64,000 nt of DNA from Nocardioides sp. Arc9.136 (GTDB lineage Bacteria > Actinomycetota > Actinomycetes > Propionibacteriales > Nocardioidaceae): the NCBI RefSeq assembly GCF_030506255.1, contig NZ_CP113431.1, positions 4,227,001 through 4,291,000 of the forward strand. The letters run 5' to 3'. Numbering within the stretch: the stretch's first letter is position 1; each line of letters opens with the position of its first letter. This document shows, piece after piece, positions 6,803 through 14,704 of the stretch. A program made the position numbers and the translations under genes. Below the pieces are notes generated by a model, which had not been told where the DNA came from, ran no database searches, and was given only the letters and a program-made list of their open reading frames with translations.

Positions 6803-8700
6803 GACTGCTCCTCCTCGACGACGGCGAGCACCTCGCCGGCTGCGACCTGCTGCCCGGTGGTGACCGGGAGCTCGGTGACCGTGCCGGCGGTCGGCGCCGC
6901 CACGGTGTGCTGCATCTTCATGGCCTCCAGGACGAGCACCGGCTGGCCGGCCCCGACCTGCTGGCCCTGCTCGACCGCGACCCGCACGACCGTGCCTGGC
7001 ATGGGCGCGAGCAGGCTCCCGCTCGCCACCTGCTCGGCCGGGTCGACGAACCGCGGCACCCGGGCGAGCCGGGCGTGGCCGCGGGGGGAGTCGACGTCGA
7101 CGACCTCCCGGCCGTGCGGCCCGCCGACGAGGACGTCGTACGTCGTGCGCACGCCGTCCCGCTCGAGCGTGACCCGCTCGCAGCCGGCCGCGACCACGCC
7201 GTGCCCGTCGACGACGTACCCGTCGCGGGTGCCGAGCCACTCGACCGTGGTCACGGTGCCGTCGCGGTGCTCGAGCCCGGTGCGCTGGGGCTGGGAGACG
7301 ACGTTGCGCCAGGCCACCGGGACCCCGCGCTGGACGGTGCGCGCGGCACCGGCCCGCTCGGCCAGGGCCAGGGCCGCGGCGACGGCCGCGCCGGGGTCCT
7401 CGGCGGCGCCCTCGGGCGCGAGGTCACCGAGGAACGCGGTGCTGACGTCGCCGGCCAGGAACTCCGGCGAGCGCAGGACGTCCACGAGCAGGTCCCGGTT
7501 GGTGACCACGCCGTGGATGCGCGCCCGGGAGAGCACGCCGGCCAGCTTGCGGGCGGCCTCCTCCCGGCTCGGCGCGTGGGCGACGACCTTGGCGAGCATG
7601 GCGTCGTAGTGCGTGGTGACCTCCGAGCCCGACCCGAAGCCGGCGTCCACGCGGATCCCCGGCACCCGGGGGACCTCGAACGTCGTCAGCACGCCGCTCT
7701 GCGGCTGGTAGTCCGCGGCCGGGTCCTCGGCGTAGAGGCGCACCTCGATCGCGTGCCCCTGCGGCGGTCCCGGTCGGTCGGCCGCCCCGCCCCCCTCGGC
7801 GGACGCCAGCTGCAGGGCGACCAGGTCGACGCCGTGGACCGCCTCGGTCACGGGGTGCTCGACCTGGAGCCGGGTGTTCATCTCCAGGAACCAGAAGCGC
7901 TCGGTGGCCGGGTCGTAGAGGAACTCGACGGTGCCGGCGCCGCGGTAGTCGATCGCCTCGGCCGCCTTCCGAGCCGCGTCGTGCACGGCCGAGCGGACCT
8001 CGTCGCGCAGCCCGGGCGCGGGGGCCTCCTCGACGACCTTCTGGTGCCGGCGCTGGACCGAGCAGTCGCGGTCGCCGAAGACGACCGACCCGACCAGCTG
8101 GACCTCGACGTGGCGGCCGCGCTCGACGTACGGCTCGACGAAGACGGTGCCGTCGCCGAACGCCGACTCGGCCTCGGCCCGGGCCCGCGCCACCTCCGCG
8201 TCGAGGTCGTCCAGCGTGCGCACGACGCGCATGCCGCGGCCACCGCCGCCGGCCGAGGCCTTGACCAGCAGCGGCAGGTCGGCCTCGGTCGGGTGCTCGG
8301 GCGCCTCGAGGACCGGTACGCCGGCCTCGCGCATGATCTCCTTGGCGCGGATTTTCGAGCCCATCGCCTCGATCGACGCAGGAGCGGGTCCGACCCAGGT
8401 CAGCCCGGCGTCGACCACGGCGCGCGCGAACGCGGCGTTCTCGGACAGGAAGCCGTAGCCGGGGTGGACCGCGTCCGCACCGGCCCGGCGGGCCGCGTCG
8501 AGGACCAGGTCCACGCGCAGGTAGGTCTCCGCCGGCGCGCTGCCGGGCAGGCGCACAGCGAGGTCGGCCTCGCGCACGTAGGGCAGGTCCGCGTCGGCGT
8601 CGGAGTGGACCGCGACGGTCTCGATGCCCAGGTCGCGGCAGGTCCGGAAGACGCGGCTGGCGATCTCGGCGCGGTTGGCGACGAGCAGTCTGGTGATCAT
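6799..8700 (-). CDS. acyl-CoA carboxylase alpha subunit (biotin carboxylase + BCCP)
   Basis: 633-residue biotin-dependent carboxylase subunit. It carboxylates its own biotin with bicarbonate and ATP for transfer by the beta subunit encoded just upstream. Order: biotin carboxylase N-domain (RLLVANRAEIASRVFRTCRD), ATP-grasp with glycine-rich loop KASAGGGGRGMRVV, catalytic FLEMNTRLQVEHPVTE, a linker, then a C-terminal biotinyl domain with EAMKMQH, whose lysine takes the biotin (about residue 599). This is the length and order of MccA/AtuF-type alpha subunits. The ATG at 8700 lies 5 bases after the beta subunit stop; the end overlaps the next gene as ATGA. In this operon geranyl- or methylcrotonyl-CoA-like substrates are plausible. 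Confidence 0.95.
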   Translation of the reverse strand: MITRLLVANRAEIASRVFRTCRDLGIETVAVHSDADADLPYVREADLAVRLPGSAPAETYLRVDLVLDAARRAGADAVHPGYGFLSENAAFARAVVDAGLTWVGPAPASIEAMGSKIRAKEIMREAGVPVLEAPEHPTEADLPLLVKASAGGGGRGMRVVRTLDDLDAEVARARAEAESAFGDGTVFVEPYVERGRHVEVQLVGSVVFGDRDCSVQRRHQKVVEEAPAPGLRDEVRSAVHDAARKAAEAIDYRGAGTVEFLYDPATERFWFLEMNTRLQVEHPVTEAVHGVDLVALQLASAEGGGAADRPGPPQGHAIEVRLYAEDPAADYQPQSGVLTTFEVPRVPGIRVDAGFGSGSEVTTHYDAMLAKVVAHAPSREEAARKLAGVLSRARIHGVVTNRDLLVDVLRSPEFLAGDVSTAFLGDLAPEGAAEDPGAAVAAALALAERAGAARTVQRGVPVAWRNVVSQPQRTGLEHRDGTVTTVEWLGTRDGYVVDGHGVVAAGCERVTLERDGVRTTYDVLVGGPHGREVVDVDSPRGHARLARVPRFVDPAEQVASGSLLAPMPGTVVRVAVEQGQQVGAGQPVLVLEAMKMQHTVAAPTAGTVTELPVTTGQQVAAGEVLAVVEEEQS

Positions 8701-8705
8701 CCGGC

Positions 8706-10301
8706 TCACATCCTGAAGACGCCGAAGCGGTCGGTGCCGACGATCGGCTTGTTCTCGATGACGGACAGGCAGATGCCGAGCACGGTGCGGGTGTCGCGGG
8801 GGTCGATGACCCCGTCGTCGTAGACCATCCCGGAGAGGAAGAACGGCAGGCTCTGCTCCTCGATCGAGGCCTCGACGAACTGCCGCATCGCGGCGTCGCC
8901 GGCCTCGTCGAAGTCGCGGCCCTTGGCCTCCGCCGCGGCTCGCGCCACGATGCTCATCACGCCCGCGAGCTGCGCGGGCCCCATGACGGCGGACTTCGCC
9001 GAGGGCCAGGTGAAGAGGAAGCGCGGGTCGAAGGCGCGGCCGTTCATGCCGTAGTTGCCGGCGCCGTACGACGCGCCCATCACCACGGTCAGGTGCGGCA
9101 CGGTGGAGTTGGAGATCGCGTTGATCATCATCGCGCCGTGCTTGATGATCCCGCCCTGCTCGTACTCCTGGCCGACCATGTAGCCGGTGGTGTTGTGCAG
9201 GAACAGCAGCGGGGTGTCGGTCTGGTTGGCGAGCTGGACGAACTGGGTCGCCTTCTGCGCCTCCTCGGAGAACAGCACCCCCTGGGCGTTCGCGAGGATG
9301 CCGACCGGCCGGCCGTGGATGCGCGCCCAGCCGGTCACCAGCGACGTGCCGTACAGCGGCTTGAACTCGTCGAAGGCGACCCCGTTGGCCGCGCTCGCGC
9401 CGTCCACGACGCGTGCGACCACCTCGCGGGGGTCGAACGGCTCCTTGAGGTCGGTCGGGACCAGGTCGAGCAGGCCGTCGGGGTCGGCGTCCGGCTCGGC
9501 GTACGCCCGCGCTCGCTGCTCGACCGGCGCAGCGGGCTTGCGCCAGTTGAGCCGGGCGACGATCCGCCGGCCGATGCGGATGGCGTCGCGCTCGTCCTCG
9601 GCGAGGTAGTCGGCGAGGCCGGAGGTGCGGGCGTGCATCTCGGCGCCGCCGAGCGACTCGTCGTCGGCCTCCTCGCCGGTGGCCATCTTCACCAGCGGCG
9701 GGCCGCCGAGGAAGACCTTGGCCTGCTCCTTGACCATGACGGTGTAGTCGGACATGCCGGGCACGTAGGCGCCGCCGGCGGTCGAGTTGCCGAAGACCAG
9801 CGCGATCGTCGGCTCCTTGCGGGCGCTCGCCCGGGTCAGGTCGCGGAACAGGCGACCGCCGGGGATGAAGATCTCCTTCTGCGTGGGCAGGTCCGCGCCC
9901 CCGGACTCGACCAGGGAGATCGTCGGGAGACCGTTCTCCTCGGCGACCTGGTTGGCGCGGAAGATCTTCTTCAGCGTCCACGGGTTCGAGGCCCCGCCCT
10001 TGACCGAGGGGTCGTTGGCGGTGATCAGGCACTCGACGCCCTCGACGACGCCGATCCCGGTCACCACGCTCGCCCCGACGGTGAAGTCCGAGCCCCAGCC
10101 GGCGAGCGGGGAGAGCTCGAGGAACGCCGAGCCCTCGTCGACGAGCAGCTCAATCCGCTCGCGCGGCGTCAGCTTCCCGCGGGCGTGGTGGCGCTCGACG
10201 TACCGCTCCCCTCCGCCGGCGACCGCCGTGGCGTGCTCGGCGTCGAGCTCGGCGACCTTGGCGAGCATCGCCTCCCGGTTCGCGCCCGTCCCGGCCGTCA
10301 C
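8706..10301 (-). CDS. acyl-CoA carboxylase beta subunit (carboxyltransferase)
   Basis: 531-residue carboxyltransferase that moves CO2 from carboxybiotin to an acyl-CoA. Seen: GKLTPRERIELLVDEGSAF at the start, crotonase-fold oxyanion loops GNSTAGGAYVPGMSDY and GASYGAGNYGMNGRAF, and HNTTGYMVGQEYEQGGIIK. The last two are typical of methylcrotonyl- and geranyl-CoA carboxylase beta chains rather than propionyl-CoA carboxylase. The GTG at 10301 overlaps the upstream dehydrogenase stop (GTGA). It forms a holoenzyme with the alpha chain encoded next. The preference for a branched unsaturated acyl-CoA is inferred from these motifs plus the AtuA-like neighbour. Confidence 0.94.
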   Translation of the reverse strand: MTAGTGANREAMLAKVAELDAEHATAVAGGGERYVERHHARGKLTPRERIELLVDEGSAFLELSPLAGWGSDFTVGASVVTGIGVVEGVECLITANDPSVKGGASNPWTLKKIFRANQVAEENGLPTISLVESGGADLPTQKEIFIPGGRLFRDLTRASARKEPTIALVFGNSTAGGAYVPGMSDYTVMVKEQAKVFLGGPPLVKMATGEEADDESLGGAEMHARTSGLADYLAEDERDAIRIGRRIVARLNWRKPAAPVEQRARAYAEPDADPDGLLDLVPTDLKEPFDPREVVARVVDGASAANGVAFDEFKPLYGTSLVTGWARIHGRPVGILANAQGVLFSEEAQKATQFVQLANQTDTPLLFLHNTTGYMVGQEYEQGGIIKHGAMMINAISNSTVPHLTVVMGASYGAGNYGMNGRAFDPRFLFTWPSAKSAVMGPAQLAGVMSIVARAAAEAKGRDFDEAGDAAMRQFVEASIEEQSLPFFLSGMVYDDGVIDPRDTRTVLGICLSVIENKPIVGTDRFGVFRM

Positions 10302-11458
10302 GAGGTGTAGCCCAGCAGCTTGGCGGCGAGGTCGGTGAGCACCTCGGTGGCTCCGCCGCCGATCGGCAGCAGGCGGGCGTCGCGGTAGTGCATCTCGACC
10401 TCGGTGCCGTTCATGTAGCCCGTGCCGCCGAAGAGCTGCACCGCCTCGTGGCAGACGTACGTCGCGGCGTCGCACGCGGTCTGCTTGGCCAGGCAGGCCT
10501 CGGCGATGACCGTCTCGCCGGCGACGTGGCGGCGGGCGACCTCGTGGGTGTAGGCCCGGGCCACCTCGACCCGGCGGTGCATCTCGACCAGCTTGTGGCG
10601 CACGACCTGACGCTTGACCAGCGGCTCCCCGAAGGTCTCGCGCTGCCGGCAGTGCTCGGCGGCGAGCGCGAGCGACCGGCCGGCGATCCCGTAGGCGTGG
10701 ACCGCGAGGGCCATCCGCTCGACGACGAACTGCTCGGCGATGTACCAGAAGCCGGCGTCCTCCTCGCCGACGAGGTTGCCGACCGGCACCCGGACGTCGA
10801 CGTAGGACAGCTCCGCGGTGTCGGAGCAGTGCCAGCCCATCTTCTCCAGCTTGCGGTCGACGGTGAAGCCGGGCGTGTCAGTGTCGACGACCAGCAGGCT
10901 GACGCCCCCGGCGCCGGGGCCACCGGTGCGGACCGCGGTGGTCACGAAGTCCGCGCGGGTGCCGCTGGTGATGAACGTCTTCGACCCGTTGACGACGTAG
11001 TGCTCGCCGTCGCGCACGGCCGTGGTGCGCAGGTTGCCCACGTCCGAGCCGCCACCGGGCTCGGTGATCGCGAGCGACCCGATCTTCTCGCCGGCCAGGG
11101 TGGGACGCACGTAGCGGTCGACGAGGTCGGCCGAGCCGTGCGCGGAGGTGTGCGGCAGTGCGATGCCGTGGGTGAACAGCGCCGAGAGCAGGCCGCTGGA
11201 GGCGCCGGCCGAGAGCATCCCCTCCTGCAGGGCGACGGTGTCGAGCAGGTCGCCGCCCTCGCCGCCCTGCTCCTCGGGGAAGCTGATCCCGAGCAGCCCC
11301 TGCTTCGCGGCGCTGCGGTGCAGCTCGCGCGGGATCTCGCGAGCGGCCTCCCAGTCGGCGAGGTGCGGGGCGATCTCGCGGCGGGTGAACTCCGCCCCGA
11401 GCCCGGTGAGCGCGCGACGGTGGTCCCCGTCGCCCGGGTCGTTCGGTCGGTTGGTCAC
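10298..11458 (-). CDS. acyl-CoA dehydrogenase (citronellyl/isovaleryl-type)
   Basis: 386-residue acyl-CoA dehydrogenase. Seen: LAITEPGGGSDVGNLRT, KTFITSGTRAD, QLFGGTGYMNGTEVEMHYRD and a terminal LPIGGGATEVL where short-chain enzymes carry YEGT. The glutamate in QFVVERMALAVHA fits the helix-G catalytic base of isovaleryl-CoA and long-chain enzymes. The combination with a carboxylase pair and an AtuA-like gene matches the role of AtuD (citronellyl-CoA dehydrogenase) or of isovaleryl-CoA dehydrogenase, feeding an unsaturated CoA ester to the carboxylase. GTG start, GTGA overlap with the AtuA-like gene stop. Confidence 0.91.
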   Translation of the reverse strand: MTNRPNDPGDGDHRRALTGLGAEFTRREIAPHLADWEAAREIPRELHRSAAKQGLLGISFPEEQGGEGGDLLDTVALQEGMLSAGASSGLLSALFTHGIALPHTSAHGSADLVDRYVRPTLAGEKIGSLAITEPGGGSDVGNLRTTAVRDGEHYVVNGSKTFITSGTRADFVTTAVRTGGPGAGGVSLLVVDTDTPGFTVDRKLEKMGWHCSDTAELSYVDVRVPVGNLVGEEDAGFWYIAEQFVVERMALAVHAYGIAGRSLALAAEHCRQRETFGEPLVKRQVVRHKLVEMHRRVEVARAYTHEVARRHVAGETVIAEACLAKQTACDAATYVCHEAVQLFGGTGYMNGTEVEMHYRDARLLPIGGGATEVLTDLAAKLLGYTS

Positions 11459-13224
11459 AGCAGTCCCTCCTGGACGTGCACGACGCGTGAGCGGACCCAC
11501 TCGCCGAGCCCCTTGGCCTGCGGGTCGAAGCGGGTCGACGCGGCGACGCCCCGCCCGAGCAGGCCGGTGATGACGACGTTGACGGCGCCGAGGTTCGGCA
11601 GCAGGTAGACCTCAACGGGGAGGTCGGCGGCCTCGGGGACCAGCTCGCGCACCTTGCGCGGCGTGATCAGCTTGGCGAGCCACGTGGTCCGCGCCTGGTC
11701 GAGCCCGGCGTCACCGGTGCGGGCCACCCACAGCCCGAGGTTGGCGTCGCCGCCCTTGTCGCCGGAGCGGGCGTGGACGAAGGTGCCGAGCGGTGCCCGG
11801 CGGGTCAGCGAGTCCGTCGGCGCCGGGTACGGCGAGGGCCGGCGGCCGGCGTCGGCCGCCTCCTCGTGCGCGGCCGCGGGGGCCGTCGGCGGGTCGGGCA
11901 CCACCTCGCGCCGGCCGTCGGGGTGGACGACCGTGTGGGTCACGGCCGAGCGGTCGACGTACGCCGCGCGGTAGACGCCGTACGGCGTGGGCTGCGCGGG
12001 CGGGCCGGTCATGGTGAAGCCGGGGTACGACGCGAGCGCGAGCTCGACCGCGGGGCCGGTGAAGGCCTTGGCGACGGGACCGGCCTCGGGGTCCATCACC
12101 GTGACGCGCAGCAGGGCGGAGGCGCCCTCCTCGGTGTCGGCGTCGGCCGGCGGCAGCGCGGAGCGGGTCCAGGTCACCGACTCGGCGGTGAGCGCGGGGG
12201 CCAGCTGCTCGCGCAGCCAGTCGGCCTTGGCGTCGATGTCGAGCCCGGTGAGCACGAACTCGGCGGCGTTCCGGTAGCCGCCGAGCTCGTTGACGCAGAC
12301 CTTGAGCTGCTCCGGCGGCGCCTCGCCGCGGACCCCCGTGACCGCGACCCGGTCGTCGCCGACCTGCTCGAGGCGGACGGTGTCGAGCAGGGTGGTGACG
12401 TCGGGGCCGAGGTAGCGGGTGGACTGGATCTCGTAGACCAGCTGCGCCGTGACGGTGTCGACGGTGACCGCGCCACCGGTGCCGGCGTGCTTGGTGATGA
12501 CGCTCGACCCGTCGGCCGCGACCTCGGCGAGCGGGAAGCCCAGCGGCTTGGTCGGGTCCATCCGGCCGCTGCCGATGAGCTGGCGGAAGCCGGAGAAGTT
12601 GCCGCCGGTGGCCTGGGTCCCGCACTCCAGGACGTGGCCCGCGACGACGGCGCCGGCCAGCTCGTCGTACGACTCGGGGGTCCAGCCGTGGTGCGCGGCG
12701 GCCGGACCGACGACCAGGCTGGCGTCGGTGACCCGGCCGGTGACCACGACGTCGGCGCCGCCGGCGAGGGCGGCCGCGATGCCGAAGCCGCCGAGGTAGG
12801 CGTTGGCGGTCAGCGCGCCCTCGAGGCCGAGCTCGGCGGCACGCGGACGGAGGTCGTCGCCCTCGACGTGGGCGACCGCGACGTCGACGCCGAGCCCGCG
12901 GGCGATCTCGCGGACCCGGTCGGCCAGCCCGGCGGGGTTGAGCCCGCCGGCGTTGCTGACCACCTTGACGCCGCTCTCGAGCGCCAGGCCGAGGCAGTCC
13001 TCGAGCTGGCGGACGAAGGTCCGCGCGTAGCCCAGCGAGGGGTCCCTCATCGTGTCCTTGCCCAGGATGAGCATGGTGAGCTCGGCGAGGTAGTCGCCGG
13101 TGAGCACGTCGAGGCGGTGCCGGTCCCGGCCGCCCTCGAGCATCTCGCGCATCGCGGCGAGGCGGTCGCCGTAGAAGCCCGAGCAGTTCCCGATCCGCAG
13201 CGGTGCCGTCGTCGGGTCAGCCAC
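11455..13224 (-). CDS. AtuA-like acyclic terpene utilisation protein (DUF1446)
   Basis: 589-residue protein of the DUF1446/AtuA family. N-terminal RIGNCSGFYGDRLAAMREML, then GDYLAELTMLILGKD, VVSNAGGLNP, VVVTGRVTDASLVVGPA and SGDKGGDANLG near residue 495 are characteristic. In Pseudomonas the gene heads the atu cluster for citronellol/geraniol breakdown, but its biochemical role is not settled. The C-terminal about 110 residues after TRRAPLGTFVHARSGDKG resemble the part encoded separately in some species, so this looks like a full-length fused form. The GTG start overlaps the end of the TIGR03084 gene by 8 bases; its stop overlaps the dehydrogenase start (GTGA). Confidence 0.9.
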   Translation of the reverse strand: MADPTTAPLRIGNCSGFYGDRLAAMREMLEGGRDRHRLDVLTGDYLAELTMLILGKDTMRDPSLGYARTFVRQLEDCLGLALESGVKVVSNAGGLNPAGLADRVREIARGLGVDVAVAHVEGDDLRPRAAELGLEGALTANAYLGGFGIAAALAGGADVVVTGRVTDASLVVGPAAAHHGWTPESYDELAGAVVAGHVLECGTQATGGNFSGFRQLIGSGRMDPTKPLGFPLAEVAADGSSVITKHAGTGGAVTVDTVTAQLVYEIQSTRYLGPDVTTLLDTVRLEQVGDDRVAVTGVRGEAPPEQLKVCVNELGGYRNAAEFVLTGLDIDAKADWLREQLAPALTAESVTWTRSALPPADADTEEGASALLRVTVMDPEAGPVAKAFTGPAVELALASYPGFTMTGPPAQPTPYGVYRAAYVDRSAVTHTVVHPDGRREVVPDPPTAPAAAHEEAADAGRRPSPYPAPTDSLTRRAPLGTFVHARSGDKGGDANLGLWVARTGDAGLDQARTTWLAKLITPRKVRELVPEAADLPVEVYLLPNLGAVNVVITGLLGRGVAASTRFDPQAKGLGEWVRSRVVHVQEGLL

Positions 13225-14014
13225 GGGGCCGCCTCCCCTCTCCCGGGGGCCCGGCGAAGCACTGGGCCACGTCCAGCCAGCGGTCGGCGTCGGGGCCGAC
13301 GGCGACCAGGTCGGTGTCGGCGCGGTGCACGCGCTGGGTCACCAGGCGGGCGAGGTCGGCGGCGGAGCCGGTGACCGACTGAGCCGCGTCCTCGGCACCC
13401 CACGTCCAGGTGGCGCCGCTCGGGGCGACCAGCTGCACCCGGACGTCGTCGCTCGGCGGCGTGAGCCCGCGGGTGGCGAAGGAGAAGTCCCGGGTGCGGA
13501 CGCCGAGGTGGGCGACGTGGCGGACCCGGTCGGTGACCTCGAGGTCGCGGCCGAGCGCCTCGTGGACGTCGAGGGAGTGCGCCCAGGTCTCCATGAACCG
13601 GGCGGTGGCCATGGAGGTCGCCGACATCGGCGGGCCGAACCACGGCATCCTCGCCCCGGCGGGCAGGTCGCGCAGGGCGGCGGTCAGCGCCTCGCGGGCC
13701 CCGCCCCAGCGGGCGAGCAGCGCGGCCGGCGCGAGCCGCGCGATCTCGTGGGCGCCCGCGTCGACGAAGCCTTCCGGGTCGGCGCCGGCGCGCTGCACGA
13801 GCTCGTCCCACGCGGGGGCGGCGCCGGTCGCGGCCCGTGCCGAGAGCACCGCGACCTCGTCGGTCCACACCAGGTGCGCGACCTGGGTCGCCACGGTCCA
13901 GCCCGGTGCCGGGGTGGGCGTGGCCCAACCCTCGGCGTCGAGCCCGGAGACCACGGCGTGCAGCTGGTCGCCCTCCGCGCGCAGGTCCACCAGCAGGTCG
14001 TCGAGCAGGCTCAT
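13217..14014 (-). CDS. TIGR03084-family protein (DinB/mycothiol-type fold)
   Basis: 265-residue protein of the TIGR03084 group, actinobacterial relatives of the mycothiol-dependent maleylpyruvate isomerase N-domain (four-helix DinB-like fold with a metal site). Seen: GWTVATQVAHLVWTDEV, where the His follows a PAPGW turn, then ARFMETWAHSLDVHEALG with two further His in metal-ligand positions. The C-terminal part (from about 180) is a separate small domain rich in Ala and Asp. A thiol-dependent transferase or isomerase is plausible; the reaction is unproven. The family often sits beside AtuA-like genes, as here. It is coupled to tetR by ATGA (14011-14014). Confidence 0.86.
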   Translation of the reverse strand: MSLLDDLLVDLRAEGDQLHAVVSGLDAEGWATPTPAPGWTVATQVAHLVWTDEVAVLSARAATGAAPAWDELVQRAGADPEGFVDAGAHEIARLAPAALLARWGGAREALTAALRDLPAGARMPWFGPPMSATSMATARFMETWAHSLDVHEALGRDLEVTDRVRHVAHLGVRTRDFSFATRGLTPPSDDVRVQLVAPSGATWTWGAEDAAQSVTGSAADLARLVTQRVHRADTDLVAVGPDADRWLDVAQCFAGPPGEGRRPRG

Positions 14015-14649
14015 GCGTCCCCTCCGGGGGTGGTCGTGCCTCGGGCCAGGGCGGCGTCCAGCGTGTCGGCCCACTGGTCGAGGATCCGGCGGCGCCGGCG
14101 GGCGTCGTCGGTGATCGTGTCGGCCAGGCCCAGGCCGCGCACCAGGTCGAGCGTCGCCTGGATGAGCTCGCGCACGCCCGGTCGGGACTCGTCGGCACCG
14201 AGCAGCTCGACGGTCATCCGGTGGGTCTCGCGGCCGATCCGCTGCTCGAGCGGGGCGACGGCCTCCAGGAGCGCCGGGTCGGTGCGGGCCGCGACCCACA
14301 GCTCGAGGGCGGCGACGAACAGCGGCGAGGCGAAGTGGTCGCCCAGCACCTGCAGCACGGCGCGGGTACGTCGCCGGCCGGTCGGCAGCCCCTCGGCCGC
14401 CGCGGCCAGCTCGTCGCGGCGCACCTCCGAGAGGTGGGCGACCGCGGCCACGACGAGCGCGTTCTTGGTCGGGAAGTGGTGCAGCTGGGCGCCCCGGCTG
14501 ACCCCGGCCCGCTCGCTGACCAGCGTGGTCGACGTACCGCTGAAGCCGCGCTCGACCAGGCACTCCACCGTCGCCTCGAGCAGCCGGGCCCGCATCGCGC
14601 GGGTCCGCTCCTCCTGGCGCACGCGGGTGCTGCCGGACGGGGTGCTCAC
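14011..14649 (-). CDS. TetR-family regulator of the atu-like operon
   Basis: 212-residue TetR repressor and first gene of the operon. The N-terminal HTH is clear (RARLLEATVECLVERGFSGT, then SERAGVSRGAQLHHFPTKNAL); the rest is a helical ligand domain with aromatic and Arg residues. GTG at 14649 is chosen because a TTGACT/CATGCT promoter ends 6 bases upstream, while the upstream TTG (14685) would put coding sequence over the operator. A perfect 11-bp inverted repeat overlaps the promoter, so the protein probably represses its own operon and is released by a CoA ester or terpenoid acid (inferred). Confidence 0.92.
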   Translation of the reverse strand: MSTPSGSTRVRQEERTRAMRARLLEATVECLVERGFSGTSTTLVSERAGVSRGAQLHHFPTKNALVVAAVAHLSEVRRDELAAAAEGLPTGRRRTRAVLQVLGDHFASPLFVAALELWVAARTDPALLEAVAPLEQRIGRETHRMTVELLGADESRPGVRELIQATLDLVRGLGLADTITDDARRRRRILDQWADTLDAALARGTTTPGGDA

Positions 14650-14655
14650 CCGGCC

Positions 14656-14699
14656 AGCATGGCCCTCGTCCGCACAAACAGTCAAGCCTGACTGTTTGT
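14656..14699 (-). promoter_or_regulatory. TetR operator over a leaderless promoter
   Basis: Perfect inverted repeat with arms ACAAACAGTCA (14674-14684) and TGACTGTTTGT (14689-14699) around a 4-base centre. Read on the minus strand, TTGACT (14685-14680) within the palindrome could be the -35; 18 bases on, CATGCT (14661-14656) could be the -10, ending 6 bases before the tetR GTG. Binding would block RNA polymerase. The palindrome is absent upstream of other genes in the window as far as I can see. Confidence 0.75.
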
Positions 14700-14704
14700 T
14701 TCCG

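Noticed and set aside
14650..14685. Longer TetR with a TTG start at 14685
   Set aside because: It would place coding sequence over the perfect operator palindrome and the putative promoter; GTG 14649 fits better.
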